From Bog-473 sp052140165 (GTDB taxonomy: Bacteria > Actinomycetota > Acidimicrobiia > Acidimicrobiales > RAAP-2): a DNA stretch of 64,000 bases. The stretch lies in NCBI GenBank assembly GCA_052140165.1, contig JBKQUM010000048.1, positions 1 through 64,000 of the forward strand, in the 5' to 3' direction. The position numbers and the translations under genes were made by a program. The number at the start of each line of letters is the position of its first letter. Within the stretch, counting starts at the first letter, position 1. Under the pieces are notes generated by a model that was given only the letters and a program-made list of their open reading frames with translations, was not told where the DNA came from and made no database searches. Below, in pieces: positions 1 through 8,426 of the stretch.

Positions 1-84
1 CCGGTCCGCACAGAGATCCGCCATTTCGACGAGCTCAGCGTCGCTGAGCGCAGTGCAATCCTTGGTGCTCACTACGATCGGCAT
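1..84 (-). CDS. 5' fragment of an unknown protein (runs off the window)
   Basis: An ATG at 84 opens a frame that stays open to the window edge, 28 codons, beginning MPIVVSTKDC and continuing TALSDAELVEMADL. It lies downstream of dnaE in the same direction, 126 bp after the dnaE stop. The fragment is acidic and helical-looking and has no recognisable motif. It could be the N-terminus of a small actinobacterial protein, possibly an acetyltransferase-like one, but nothing visible proves that. Codon usage (GC-rich third positions) fits a real gene. The function is left open. Confidence 0.55.
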   Translation of the reverse strand, partial: MPIVVSTKDCTALSDAELVEMADLCADR

Positions 85-120
85 GAAGTGAGTCTACTGG
101 CTTCGCTCGGCGCGTTCCCA

Positions 121-146
121 ACCGGTCCGGGGCGCCCGGGACCGGT
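121..146. terminator. Inverted repeat downstream of dnaE
   Basis: ACCGGTCC at 121-128 pairs perfectly with GGACCGGT at 139-146 around a 10-nt GC-rich loop. It lies 65-90 nt after the dnaE stop and before the next minus-strand gene. No T-tract follows on the minus strand, so it would be an actinobacterial-type stem-loop terminator at best; it could also be a protein-binding palindrome. Confidence 0.35.
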
Positions 147-210
147 CGTAACCCCCTTGACACCCCGTCACCCCAGCTCAGGGCCAATTATGACTGGAAC
201 GTCACTTTCT

Positions 211-3200
211 TCAGGAGAGGACCGCACTCTGTCCGAGCAACCGCTTCAGTTCGCCGACGAGCCCGTTGCGGCAGTCGACGTTGAATTCGGGGGGCAAGCG
301 GAGGACCTTGGCCCCGACATGGAGCAGGACCGCCGAAGGGCCGGGGTGACAGCTCAGCACGTCCTTGAGCCCCTCGACCTTGGCGTCGGTGAGCACGCCC
401 AGGGGCAGCGTGATGTGGAGGTCTTCCTCGCCCCGATCGAGCAGCGGCCGGGTGACCTCCATGCAGACGATCTTGGGCTCGTCCTCACGGGTGTCGAGCC
501 GGCCCCGCACCACCAGGATCGAGTCGTTCTCAATGAGCCCCCCGTACTCCGCCATGGTCTTGGGGAACACAAAGACCTCCATGGCGGCCTGAAGATCCTC
601 GAGGACGAACCGGGCCATCAGGTCGCCCTTCTTCGTGTAGGAACGCCGGAGGTCCGTGACGACGCCCCCGACGGAGCGCACGGGCGCCCGGTCCCCCGCC
701 GCGGGATCCTCCTCCCGCAGATCCGAGAGACTGCAGTCGGTGTGACGGGCCAGCGCCTGCTCGAACCCCATGAGCGGATGATCGCTGACGTAGAGCCCGA
801 GCATCTCCTTTTCGAAGGAGAGGCGCTGCCCCTTGTCGAACTCGGTGTCGGGGATGGTCACCTTCGCCGCCCCCCATCCAGGTTCACTCTGCTCCTCCTC
901 GAACGCGGCGAAGAGGGAGGTGATGCCGAGGTCGTGCTCACGGCGACGCTCGAGCGTGCGATCGACTATCTCCTCGAGCACCAGACACAGACCCTGCCGG
1001 GTATGGCCGAGGGAGTCGAAGGCTCCGGCCTTCACCAGCGAGTCCATTGTGCGCTTGTTGAGCACTGCCGGATCGACTCGCTGGCAGAAGTCGTAGACGT
1101 CGGCGAACGGCCCGCCGGTGTCACGCTCCGCCACGATGCGCTCCACCAGAGCCTCCCCGACGTTGCGCACCGCGGCCAGCCCGAAGACGATGGCGGGACC
1201 GTCCCTGTCGCCGGTGCGGTCGGGCGCGAACTCGGCCACAGAGCGGTTCACGTCGGGCACGAGCACGTCGATCCCGCGGGCCCGGCACTCGGCCAGGTAC
1301 ACCGCGGTCTTGTCCTTGTTGTCCTTGACCGACGTCAGCAGCGCCGCCATGTACTCCACGGGATAGTGCGCCTTCAGCCACGCGGTCTGGTATGCCACGA
1401 GGCCGTAGCCGTAGGAGTGCGACTTGTTGAAGGCGTAGTCGGCGAAGGGCTCGATGATGTCGAAGAGCTGCGTGCCCAGCGCCTCGTCATACCCCTCGGT
1501 CACGCAACCCGCGACGAATTTCTCGCGCTCGGCGGCGATCAGTGCCCTGATCTTCTTGCCGCAGGCCTTTCGAAGGTTGTCGGCCTCCTCGAGCGTGTAG
1601 CCGGCGAACTTCTGCGCAACGCGCATCACCGACTCCTGGTACAGCATGAGCCCGTAGGTGTCCTTGAGGATGGGCTCGATGTCCGGGTGCAGGTAGGTGA
1701 GCTCCTTGCGACCGTTCTTGAGCTCGGGGTAGTCGCGGTGCATGTTCGCCGCCATCGGCCCGGGCCGGTAGAGGGCGACCAGTGCGGCGACGTCGTCGAA
1801 GCTGGTGGGTGCCAGTGAGCGGAGCGTCTGGCGCATCGCGGCGCCCTCGAGCTGGAACACACCGATGGAGTCGGCCCGCCGCAGCATCTCGAGCGTCATG
1901 TCATCGTCGAGCGCCACGGCATCGATATCTGGCCGCACTCCGGTGTCCCCCTCAATGAGGTCGAGCGCACGCTCGATCACCGAAAGGTTGCGCAGCCCCA
2001 GGAAGTCCATCTTCAGCAGCCCGAGGTCCTCGACCCCGTGCATTTCGTACTGGGTGACGATGGGCGCGTCCTCCGGACTGCCGCCCGCATCTGGCTTGCG
2101 CTGAACGGGCAGGTAGTCGGTCAGCGGATCCCGGGAGATCACCACCGCGGCGGCGTGGATGCCGTCCTGCCGACGCAGGCCCTCGAGCCCGAGGGCGACG
2201 TCGATGACCTCCTTCGCATCGGGGTCCTCGTCACGCATGGTCCGCAGCTCGGCGGCGGCGGCGAAGCCCTCCTCGTGCCCGTCCGTCTTGGTGAGGCAGG
2301 CGTGGAGTGGGGTGTCACGACCCATGACCAGGGGCGGCATGGCCTTGGCGATCCGGTCGCCGACGATGTAGGGCTTGCCCAGGACCCGTGCCGCGTCGCG
2401 CACGGCCGCCCGGGCCTTGATCGTCGAGAAAGTGATGACCTGGGCGACCCGGTCGCTCCCGTACTTCTCCGCGGCGTAGCGCATCACGTCAGCCCGGTAG
2501 CGCTCGTCGAAGTCCATGTCGATGTCGGGCATCTGCTTGCGGCCCGGGTTGAGGAAGCGCTCGAACAGGAGGTCGTAGCGGATCGGATCGAGGTCCACGA
2601 TGCGCAGGCAGTAGGCCACGCAACATCCCGCGGCGGAGCCTCGGCCGGGGCCGACACGGATACCCGACTCGCGTGCGAAGCGGATCAGGTCCCAGACCAC
2701 GAGGAAGTAGGCCGCGAAGCCCATGTTCCCGATGACCGAGAGCTCGTAGTCGAGCCGCTCCACCACCTCGGCCGGCAGCGACGAGCCATAGCGCTGCCGC
2801 GCACCCTCCATCGTCAGACCGCGCAGGTAGGCCAGCGCGCGCTCCTCGTAGGTCTCGCCGGTAAACGAGTCGGGTACCGGAAACTCGGGCAAGCTCGGCT
2901 TCCCGAGCTCAATCTGGACGTCTGCCCGCTCGGCGATCAGCAGTGTGTTGTCGCAGGCCTCGGGAACGTCCCGGAACAGATGGCGCATCTCGCCCGCCGT
3001 CTTCAGGTAGTGCTCGGTACCCTCGAACTTGAAGCGGTTGGTGTCGGAGAGAAGCGCTCCCGTCTGCACGCAGAGCAGCGCGTCGTGCGCCACCGCGTCC
3101 TCGCGGTGGGTGTAGTGGCTGTCGTTGGTGGCCAGCAGCGGTGCGTCAAGACGGCGGGCGATCTCAATCAGCTGGGGGTTGGTGCGGTGCTGGTCGGCGA

Positions 3201-3783
3201 TCCCGTGGTCCTGCAGCTCCACGAAGAGGCTGTCCCGGCCGAAGATGTCCTGCAGCCTCGCTGCTCGCCGTTCCGCCTCCTCGACGTTGCCCGCCAGCAA
3301 CGCCTGCAGCACGACGCCCCCGAGACAACCCGTCGTAGCGATCAGGCCCTCGTGATGGCGCTCCAGGAGCTCCCAGTCCACCCGGGGCTTGTAGTAGTAG
3401 CCCTCGAGATAGGCGGCCGATGACAGCTGCATGAGGTTGCGGTATCCCTGCACCGTCTCCGCCAGGAGGGTCAGGTGGTAGTACAGCTTCTGACCACCGT
3501 CGACGTCACCCCCGGTGTCGTCGACCCGTCCCCGCCGCACCGGCCTCTCGTGACGTGATTCGCCGGCCATGTAGGACTCGGTGCCGATGATCGGCACGAT
3601 GCCCTGGTCCCGGCACGCCTTGTAGAAGTCGAGAACCCCGTACATGTTCCCGTGGTCCGTGATCCCGAGCGCGGGCTGACCGTCGGCCACGGCAGCCGCC
3701 ACGAGGTCTCCGACCCGGGCAGCGCCGTCGAGCATGGAGAACTCGGTGTGGGTGTGCAGATGCGTAAACGACCGCTCCGACAC
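211..3783 (-). CDS. dnaE: DNA polymerase III subunit alpha (DnaE)
   Basis: Replicative DNA polymerase catalytic subunit, about 1190 aa, the usual length for actinobacterial DnaE1. The N-terminus carries the PHP domain (HLHTHTEF at about residues 8-15). The C-family polymerase core follows: GPGRGSAAG near 379, the catalytic PDIDMDF near 420, LYQESVM near 711 and FNKSHSYGYG near 785. An OB-fold lies near 1039-1120 (GGVVTDLRR through IVVRGRLD-like sequence). Start choice: the frame is open to a GTG at 3801, but a perfect AAAGGAGG sits 4 nt before the GTG at 3783 (VSERSFTHLHTH), so that start is preferred. An RDD membrane protein gene lies upstream on the same strand. Confidence 0.97.
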   Translation of the reverse strand: MSERSFTHLHTHTEFSMLDGAARVGDLVAAAVADGQPALGITDHGNMYGVLDFYKACRDQGIVPIIGTESYMAGESRHERPVRRGRVDDTGGDVDGGQKLYYHLTLLAETVQGYRNLMQLSSAAYLEGYYYKPRVDWELLERHHEGLIATTGCLGGVVLQALLAGNVEEAERRAARLQDIFGRDSLFVELQDHGIADQHRTNPQLIEIARRLDAPLLATNDSHYTHREDAVAHDALLCVQTGALLSDTNRFKFEGTEHYLKTAGEMRHLFRDVPEACDNTLLIAERADVQIELGKPSLPEFPVPDSFTGETYEERALAYLRGLTMEGARQRYGSSLPAEVVERLDYELSVIGNMGFAAYFLVVWDLIRFARESGIRVGPGRGSAAGCCVAYCLRIVDLDPIRYDLLFERFLNPGRKQMPDIDMDFDERYRADVMRYAAEKYGSDRVAQVITFSTIKARAAVRDAARVLGKPYIVGDRIAKAMPPLVMGRDTPLHACLTKTDGHEEGFAAAAELRTMRDEDPDAKEVIDVALGLEGLRRQDGIHAAAVVISRDPLTDYLPVQRKPDAGGSPEDAPIVTQYEMHGVEDLGLLKMDFLGLRNLSVIERALDLIEGDTGVRPDIDAVALDDDMTLEMLRRADSIGVFQLEGAAMRQTLRSLAPTSFDDVAALVALYRPGPMAANMHRDYPELKNGRKELTYLHPDIEPILKDTYGLMLYQESVMRVAQKFAGYTLEEADNLRKACGKKIRALIAAEREKFVAGCVTEGYDEALGTQLFDIIEPFADYAFNKSHSYGYGLVAYQTAWLKAHYPVEYMAALLTSVKDNKDKTAVYLAECRARGIDVLVPDVNRSVAEFAPDRTGDRDGPAIVFGLAAVRNVGEALVERIVAERDTGGPFADVYDFCQRVDPAVLNKRTMDSLVKAGAFDSLGHTRQGLCLVLEEIVDRTLERRREHDLGITSLFAAFEEEQSEPGWGAAKVTIPDTEFDKGQRLSFEKEMLGLYVSDHPLMGFEQALARHTDCSLSDLREEDPAAGDRAPVRSVGGVVTDLRRSYTKKGDLMARFVLEDLQAAMEVFVFPKTMAEYGGLIENDSILVVRGRLDTREDEPKIVCMEVTRPLLDRGEEDLHITLPLGVLTDAKVEGLKDVLSCHPGPSAVLLHVGAKVLRLPPEFNVDCRNGLVGELKRLLGQSAVLS

Positions 3784-3842
3784 CGGCCCTCCTTTCGCCA
3801 CGTCGAACTTACACCGGTGTGATTCCCTCCGGACCCAGCAAT

Positions 3843-4472
3843 CTAGCCCGCCGGGCGGACCCGGAGGACGACTGATCCGGCCACCTTGTCATGCAGGGTC
3901 TGCCGCTTCCTGTCCCACAGAGGGAAGAGCATGTCGAGGAGCCAGATCAGGCCGAGGAGGAAGAAGAGGAGGTCGATGAGGCGGAGCACCCCCTCGAAGA
4001 GGGCCCGGGCGAGCGCCCTCCCGTATCCCAGGACCGCGAACGACTCGTCGCGGACGGCCCGCACACCGACCGCCATCATGCCCACCGTCTGGCCCCGGGG
4101 AGAACCACAGAGCAGCGTTCCGTACACCACGTAGAGCACACCCGTGATCAGGAACGGCACCGCCGAGAAGTTCCGGCGCCGGGTCCCCCGTCGGGCCATG
4201 AGGTGGACGTTGAGGGCGTGGCTGTGCCGGAACAGCACGAAGAGGACGACGAGTACGACCAAGAAGATGACGAAGTCGATCAGATAGCCGCCGACCCTGA
4301 TGCCCCAGGTGGCGTAGGTCTCCCCCGCCGGCGTCTGGAGGGGGTAGCCGGCCTGCGTCTGGGTCGGGAAGGCCGGCGGCCCGCCAGGGGGCGGTGGCGG
4401 TGCGTTGCCGGGGAAGGACGGCAGCCCGCCGGGCCGAGCGCCGGGCTCCTCCGGCCCGGCGGTCACGTCCAC
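3843..4472 (-). CDS. RDD family membrane protein
   Basis: 209 aa. A Pro/Gly-rich cytoplasmic N-terminus (about 1-50) is followed by an RDD-type membrane domain. Strongly hydrophobic segments are seen at about 62-85, 105-125 and 160-185. The characteristic arginine lies in GIRVGGYLIDFVIF, and the family-typical QTVGMMAVGVRAVR and QTLHDKVAGSVVLR signatures follow. RDD proteins are small multi-pass proteins of poorly defined role; some are linked to ion transport. It starts with GTG at 4472 (GTG GAC GTG). It lies between dnaE and bpa on the same strand. The family call is firm, the function unknown. Confidence 0.85.
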   Translation of the reverse strand: MDVTAGPEEPGARPGGLPSFPGNAPPPPPGGPPAFPTQTQAGYPLQTPAGETYATWGIRVGGYLIDFVIFLVVLVVLFVLFRHSHALNVHLMARRGTRRRNFSAVPFLITGVLYVVYGTLLCGSPRGQTVGMMAVGVRAVRDESFAVLGYGRALARALFEGVLRLIDLLFFLLGLIWLLDMLFPLWDRKRQTLHDKVAGSVVLRVRPAG

Positions 4473-4505
4473 CCCATCAGAATCGCGGCCTCAACGTTGT
4501 GGCGG

Positions 4506-5027
4506 TCACAGGTACGCCCCCGTCCTGCCCGTCTCGCCGGCGGACGGCAGGCCCCGCTGACGCATCTCCTCGAGCTGGGCTCGCGCCGCCATCTGCTGCG
4601 ACATGAGCGTCGCCTGGATTCCGTGGAACAGCCCTTCGAGCCACCCGACGAGCTGAGCCTGTGCAATCCGCAGCTCGGCGTCACTTGGCGCCTCGACGCC
4701 GAAGGGTGGGGCCATGCGTTCGAGCTCGGCTACCAGGTCCGGCGACAACCCCTCGGAGAGGTCGCGGATCGACTGCTCGTAGATCTCCCGCAGGCGCACC
4801 CGGCTCTTCTCGTCGAGCGGGGCGGCGCGCACCTCGTCGAGCAGCGTCTTCACCATGGATCCGATGCGCAGCACCTTGGCCGGCTCGTTGACCGACTCCG
4901 TCGTCCGCTCATCGGAGTCGCCGTCCCTGCCGGGGGACCCGAGGACCTCGTCGGGCGAGACGACCCCGGAGTCGGACAGGACGACCGGGACGTCGTCACC
5001 GGTCACGTCATTCGTCGCGTCGCTCAT
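4506..5027 (-). CDS. bpa: Bacterial proteasome activator Bpa/PafE family
   Basis: 173 aa. The C-terminal half is the Bpa (DUF2587) core: GSMVKTLLDEVR, SRVRLREIYEQSI, and the near-invariant LVGWLEGLFHGIQATL then MAARAQLEEMRQRG. Known members form dodecameric rings that open the 20S core particle without ATP, docking through a C-terminal GQYL tail. Here the tail is GAYL, which keeps Tyr-Leu but changes Gln to Ala. The N-terminal ~45 residues are acidic and probably disordered. Start: GGAGG lies 5 nt before ATG 5027, so the in-frame ATG at 5039 is rejected. Its presence implies a proteasome elsewhere in this genome. Confidence 0.92.
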   Translation of the reverse strand: MSDATNDVTGDDVPVVLSDSGVVSPDEVLGSPGRDGDSDERTTESVNEPAKVLRIGSMVKTLLDEVRAAPLDEKSRVRLREIYEQSIRDLSEGLSPDLVAELERMAPPFGVEAPSDAELRIAQAQLVGWLEGLFHGIQATLMSQQMAARAQLEEMRQRGLPSAGETGRTGAYL

Positions 5028-5114
5028 GGTGCCCTCCATGCCCTTCGGATCCCCGCCCGCCGCAGTACGCCGCGTCCTCGCCCATGGCCCAATGTTGCCA
5101 TCAGCGGAGCCCCC

Positions 5115-6305
5115 TCACGAGACGCGCCAGGCGAGCAGGGGGATCAGCATCTCTGCAGGGGTGAGCGAGCCGTGGCGGGCCCTGAGGCGGAGCTCACCCG
5201 TGTCAGCGGGGTCGAGGAACGCCGTCGGCGCGAAGGGGACCAGGGCCACGTCGCCCAGGCGAGCCGCCACCGCGGCGGACGGCACGCCGCCGAGCCAGCC
5301 TTCGTCGATGACCTGCTCCTTGGTCCGCACCCACGCGACGTCGCCGTGCAGAGCGGCCGCGGTCTTCGCGACGTCGTCGCTCGCGCCCGGACGGACGTGC
5401 AACCAGCGAAACCTCCCCTCGCCGCTCATGAGGGTCACGTCCTGCATGATCTCGGGACCGAGCACCTGGACGGAATCCCCCACATCGACCTGACCGTGAT
5501 CGGCCGTCACGACCAACACTGCCCCGGGTGGAAGCGCACCGAGAACGTCGCCCACGAGTCGGTCCGCGGCACGCAGCTCGTCGTCGTAGTAGTCACCCAG
5601 TCCCTGGGCGTGGGCAACCTTGTCGATGCCTTCGTAGTACGCGTACACGAAGGGACTGCCCGCTCCGACGAGCTGGCGGACCGACGTCACGAGCCCGGCC
5701 GGCGTATACCAACGGTGGAGCTCCACGTCGCCAAGGTGCGCGGCGGTGAACCCGGTGGGCCCGTAGTCGTGGCGCGTGACCACCGGCACGGGGCCCGTCG
5801 AGCCCGGGAAGGACTCGAACGGCTGGAACACGTGCGCCGGTACCGACATCCGGACGTCGGCGCCCCGGACCGACCACTGCAGGACGTTCATCACGTCGCC
5901 GTCGAGGGCCACCCGGTAGCCGACGACACCGTGCTCGGCCGGCACCCTTCCCGTCACCAGCGAGGTGAGTGCGCAGGCGGTCGTGCTGGGGGCGACCGTC
6001 GTCATGGGGCCGCCCGTGCCCGACGTCATCACGGGAGCCAGCCTGGTTCGCTCCTGCAGCTGCTCGGTGCCGAGGCCGTCGATCACGAGGAGGACGATCT
6101 GGCGCGCTCCGGCCACGAGAGCCGGGAACCACGGGGGCAGAGGAGCGTCCCCAGGGTGCGCCAGCTCTTGGAGCAAGGTGGGCAGCACACGGTGGATACA
6201 TGGGCCGTTCCAGTCGGGCAGCAGAGGTTCGGGCGTCCGACCAGCCCTCCCGACCTCCTGTCCGGGGTCCTCTGCCGTTGCCTGGGCCACCGCTCCATCG
6301 CTCAC
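5115..6305 (-). CDS. Alkaline-phosphatase-superfamily phosphodiesterase/nucleotide pyrophosphatase-like
   Basis: 396 aa, a cytoplasmic-looking type I phosphodiesterase fold with no signal peptide. Metal and catalytic signatures are visible: IVLLVIDGLGT (metal Asp near 76), TTVAPSTTACALTSL (nucleophile Thr near 108), YYEGIDKVAHAQG near 222-233 (Asp and His), and VVTADHGQVDVG near 266 (Asp-His). The C-terminal segment is compact. The substrate is not predictable; nucleotide or phosphonate esters are common for the family. GTG start at 6305, preceded by TAGGGT 8 nt upstream and no Shine-Dalgarno. Divergent from the Rrf2 regulator gene with 64 bp between. Confidence 0.85.
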   Translation of the reverse strand: MSDGAVAQATAEDPGQEVGRAGRTPEPLLPDWNGPCIHRVLPTLLQELAHPGDAPLPPWFPALVAGARQIVLLVIDGLGTEQLQERTRLAPVMTSGTGGPMTTVAPSTTACALTSLVTGRVPAEHGVVGYRVALDGDVMNVLQWSVRGADVRMSVPAHVFQPFESFPGSTGPVPVVTRHDYGPTGFTAAHLGDVELHRWYTPAGLVTSVRQLVGAGSPFVYAYYEGIDKVAHAQGLGDYYDDELRAADRLVGDVLGALPPGAVLVVTADHGQVDVGDSVQVLGPEIMQDVTLMSGEGRFRWLHVRPGASDDVAKTAAALHGDVAWVRTKEQVIDEGWLGGVPSAAVAARLGDVALVPFAPTAFLDPADTGELRLRARHGSLTPAEMLIPLLAWRVS

Positions 6306-6369
6306 GGAGGCACACCCTATGGCCCACGCACCCCCGGTACCGACCTGAGGGCCGGTAGCATTCGTTCCT
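6306..6369. promoter_or_regulatory. Divergent promoter region, phosphodiesterase gene / Rrf2 regulator gene
   Basis: The 64-bp space between two divergent GTG starts contains a TAnnnT hexamer for each side at the same 8-nt distance from its start codon: TAGGGT (6319-6314, minus) and TAGCAT (6356-6361, plus). Neither gene has a good Shine-Dalgarno. Both are candidates for leaderless or near-leaderless transcripts. Confidence 0.45.
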
Positions 6370-6804
6370 GTGAGGGTTTCGACACGGGGTGATTACGCCA
6401 GCCGGGCACTCCTCTCCCTGGCGCTCCATGGGGCCGAGTTGCCGACGTCCGTCCGGGACATCGCTGAGCGCACCGGTCTGCCCCAGCCCTACCTCGAGCA
6501 GATCCTCCTGGCCCTCAAGGGCGCCGGCCTGGTCCGCTCGAAGCGGGGCGTGGGCGGCGGCTATGTGCTGGCCCGCCCACCCGAGGAGATCACCCTGGCG
6601 CAGATCGTCTCCGCTGTCGACGGGCCGATCGCCGCCGGTGACTTCGGCGAGCCGCACGAGAACGGCGCCTGTGACCACGAGGGCCAGTGCGTCCTCCTGG
6701 CGGTCTGGGCCGACGTCGGCGAAACCATCCGCACCCACCTGCAGTCCTACACCCTGGCCGACATGGTGGACCGCGCCCGCGGCAACGTGGCCGCGCCCGT
6801 CTGA
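6370..6804 (+). CDS. Rrf2 family transcriptional regulator
   Basis: 144 aa. The Rrf2 winged helix occupies about 1-80: VSTRGDYASRALLSLA, then LPQPYLEQILLALKGAGLVRSKRG, then the wing GGGYVLARPPEEITLAQIV. Rrf2 proteins such as IscR and NsrR sense Fe-S status, NO or redox through a cluster bound by three Cys. Here only two Cys are present in the loop (about C101 and C107, the normal 6-residue spacing); the third position (about 113) is Trp. The ligand set may therefore be altered (His96 and His103 lie nearby) or the cluster may be lost. Convergent with the histidine phosphatase gene. It may control itself and the divergent phosphodiesterase gene. Confidence 0.9.
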   Translation: MRVSTRGDYASRALLSLALHGAELPTSVRDIAERTGLPQPYLEQILLALKGAGLVRSKRGVGGGYVLARPPEEITLAQIVSAVDGPIAAGDFGEPHENGACDHEGQCVLLAVWADVGETIRTHLQSYTLADMVDRARGNVAAPV

Positions 6805-6829
6805 TCCCTTCCCGGCCAGACTCAGGCTC

Positions 6830-7405
6830 TCAGTCCGGGCCCCTGTTCCACACCTCGATGGCCGGCCATTCGTAGTCCCAGCCCAAGACGCTGATGGCCC
6901 CCGGTCGCAGCAAGAGCAGGCGTCCTGCGACGGGGGGCAGCCCGAGCCACCGAGCGGCCAGCACGCGGAGGAGATGCCCGTGCGCGACGCACAGGACGTC
7001 GCCCTCGCTCCCGCTGGCCCGCTCGAGCACCCGGTCGGCCCGCCGGCCGACGTCCGACACCCGCTCGCCGGCGGGGACCCCGTCCTCCCAGAGGCTCCAG
7101 CCGGGCTGGAGCTGCCTGATCTCGGCGGTCGTGAGGCCCTCGTAGTCGCCGTAGTCCCACTCCATGAGATCGGGCTCCAACTCGGCTCCGAACCCGGCGA
7201 GCGCGCAGGTCTCCGCTGCCCGTCTGAGCGGGCTGGTCAGCACCAGGCCGAACCTCGTGAGGCCGTGCTCGCGCATGATCTCACCTGCCACTTTGGCCTG
7301 TCTGCGACCCTGGTCGACCAGGGGAATATCCGTGCGCCCCGTGTGTTGACCACTGAGGGACCATTCCGTGGCACCGTGCCTGACCAAGACCATCCGGGAG
7401 GGCAT
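6830..7405 (-). CDS. Histidine phosphatase (phosphoglycerate-mutase-like) family protein
   Basis: 191 aa from ATG 7405; an alternative ATG at 7393 gives 187 aa. The catalytic RHG lies in MVLVRHGATEW with the phospho-accepting His near residue 10. TSPLRRAAETC (second Arg) follows near 65, EWDYGDYEGLT (acid) near 88-98, and CVAHGHLLRVLAARWLG (second His) near 150. Typical members are small-molecule phosphatases or cofactor-dependent mutases; the TDIPLVDQGRRQA signature resembles broad-specificity acid phosphatases of actinobacteria. It is divergent from the sigma factor gene across 156 bp in which I see no convincing -35/-10 pair. Confidence 0.9.
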   Translation of the reverse strand: MPSRMVLVRHGATEWSLSGQHTGRTDIPLVDQGRRQAKVAGEIMREHGLTRFGLVLTSPLRRAAETCALAGFGAELEPDLMEWDYGDYEGLTTAEIRQLQPGWSLWEDGVPAGERVSDVGRRADRVLERASGSEGDVLCVAHGHLLRVLAARWLGLPPVAGRLLLLRPGAISVLGWDYEWPAIEVWNRGPD

Positions 7406-7561
7406 GCGCCGTAGACCAGCACGGGGCCGTGGCGGGCGCAATTCGGTCCGAACACCCCGATGGAATGATCGGAGCCCGGTCTCTGTTGTACACGGCAGAT
7501 TGATCCCGGGAGCCTGCGGGTACGTACGACTGGGAGTGAGCAACAAGCGTCTGGAGCCAAG

Positions 7562-8398
7562 ATGAAGAGCGCGGTGAGCACGTCGGACACGTTGGGATTG
7601 ATGTTGCGCGATCTCGACCAGTTCCCGATGCCCGATCACGAACAGCAGGTCGAGTTGGCCAAGCGTGTCGTGGCCGGGGATGAGGCTGCCCGCAAGCAGA
7701 TGGTGGCGGCAAACCTGAGGCTCGTGGTGCACTGGGCCCGTCGGTATCAGGACCGCGGCGTGGATATGGCGGACCTCGTCCAGGAGGGCACCTTCGGCCT
7801 GATGCGTGCGGTGGACAAGTTCGACTGGGAGCGCGGCTTCCGGTTCTCGACCTACGCGACCTGGTGGATCCGCCAGGCCCTGCAGCGGGCCGTGCAGCAG
7901 CACGGTCGTACCATCCGGATCCCCCTCGAGGTCGGGGAGCAGATCCAGCGCCTGGAGTTGACCAAGTCGGAGCTCGCCAGCACGCTGGGCCGCGCTCCGA
8001 CCGAGGCCGAGCTCGACGACGCGACCGGTATGACCGCGGACGAGCGCGAGTCCCTCGAGGACGTGGCGCGTGTCACGGCGTCGCTCGATCAGCCGGCCGC
8101 GCTCGAGTCCTCGACCACCCTGGGCGAGTTGGTGGCTCCGGACAATTCGGACTTCGTGGGCGACGTGGAGGAGGCCATGGTCTATGACCGTGTCCGCGAG
8201 GCAGTCGAGCGGCTGCCCCGGCTTCAGCGTGACGTCCTCAGGCTCCGCTTCGGCTTCGACGGGGACTCCCCGGCGTCGCTCCAGTCGACTGCCGAGCGCC
8301 TTGGCGTCGGCGTCCGCCGGGTGCGTCGCGCCGAAGAGGAGGCCCTGGCTGCGCTGTCCTTCGACGCCGACGTGAACGGCGTCCACGAAGCGGCCTGA
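7562..8398 (+). CDS. RNA polymerase sigma factor, sigma-70 family (primary-like, group 2)
   Basis: 278 aa with regions 1.2, 2, 3 and 4. Region 2 spans about 45-115 (NLRLVVHWARRY, LVQEGTFGLMRAVDKFDWERGFRFSTYATWWIRQAL). Region 3 begins GRTIRIPLEV and runs to about 180. Region 4 carries LPRLQRDVLRLRFGFDG and the helix-turn-helix STAERLGVGVRRVRRAEEEAL near 240-265. It lacks region 1.1 and the long non-conserved insert, so it looks like an alternative primary-type (HrdA/SigB-like) factor rather than the housekeeping RpoD. GGAG lies 5 nt before ATG 7562. Convergent with the pseudouridine synthase gene. The regulon cannot be predicted. Confidence 0.9.
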   Translation: MKSAVSTSDTLGLMLRDLDQFPMPDHEQQVELAKRVVAGDEAARKQMVAANLRLVVHWARRYQDRGVDMADLVQEGTFGLMRAVDKFDWERGFRFSTYATWWIRQALQRAVQQHGRTIRIPLEVGEQIQRLELTKSELASTLGRAPTEAELDDATGMTADERESLEDVARVTASLDQPAALESSTTLGELVAPDNSDFVGDVEEAMVYDRVREAVERLPRLQRDVLRLRFGFDGDSPASLQSTAERLGVGVRRVRRAEEEALAALSFDADVNGVHEAA

Positions 8399-8426
8399 CG
8401 CGCCCCCTCGCGGGACTTCGCGGTTC

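Noticed and set aside
157..191. TTGACA and AATTAT on the plus strand as a promoter
   Set aside because: Spacing is 23 bp and no plus-strand gene follows.
88..3423. Long plus-strand open frames opposite dnaE
   Set aside because: They mirror the GC-rich third positions of dnaE on the other strand and have no motif or ribosome site.
3891..6392. 833-codon plus-strand open frame
   Set aside because: It lies across the RDD, bpa and phosphodiesterase genes, all with family motifs on the minus strand; amino-acid make-up (Arg/His/Gly/Pro) is that of a shadow.
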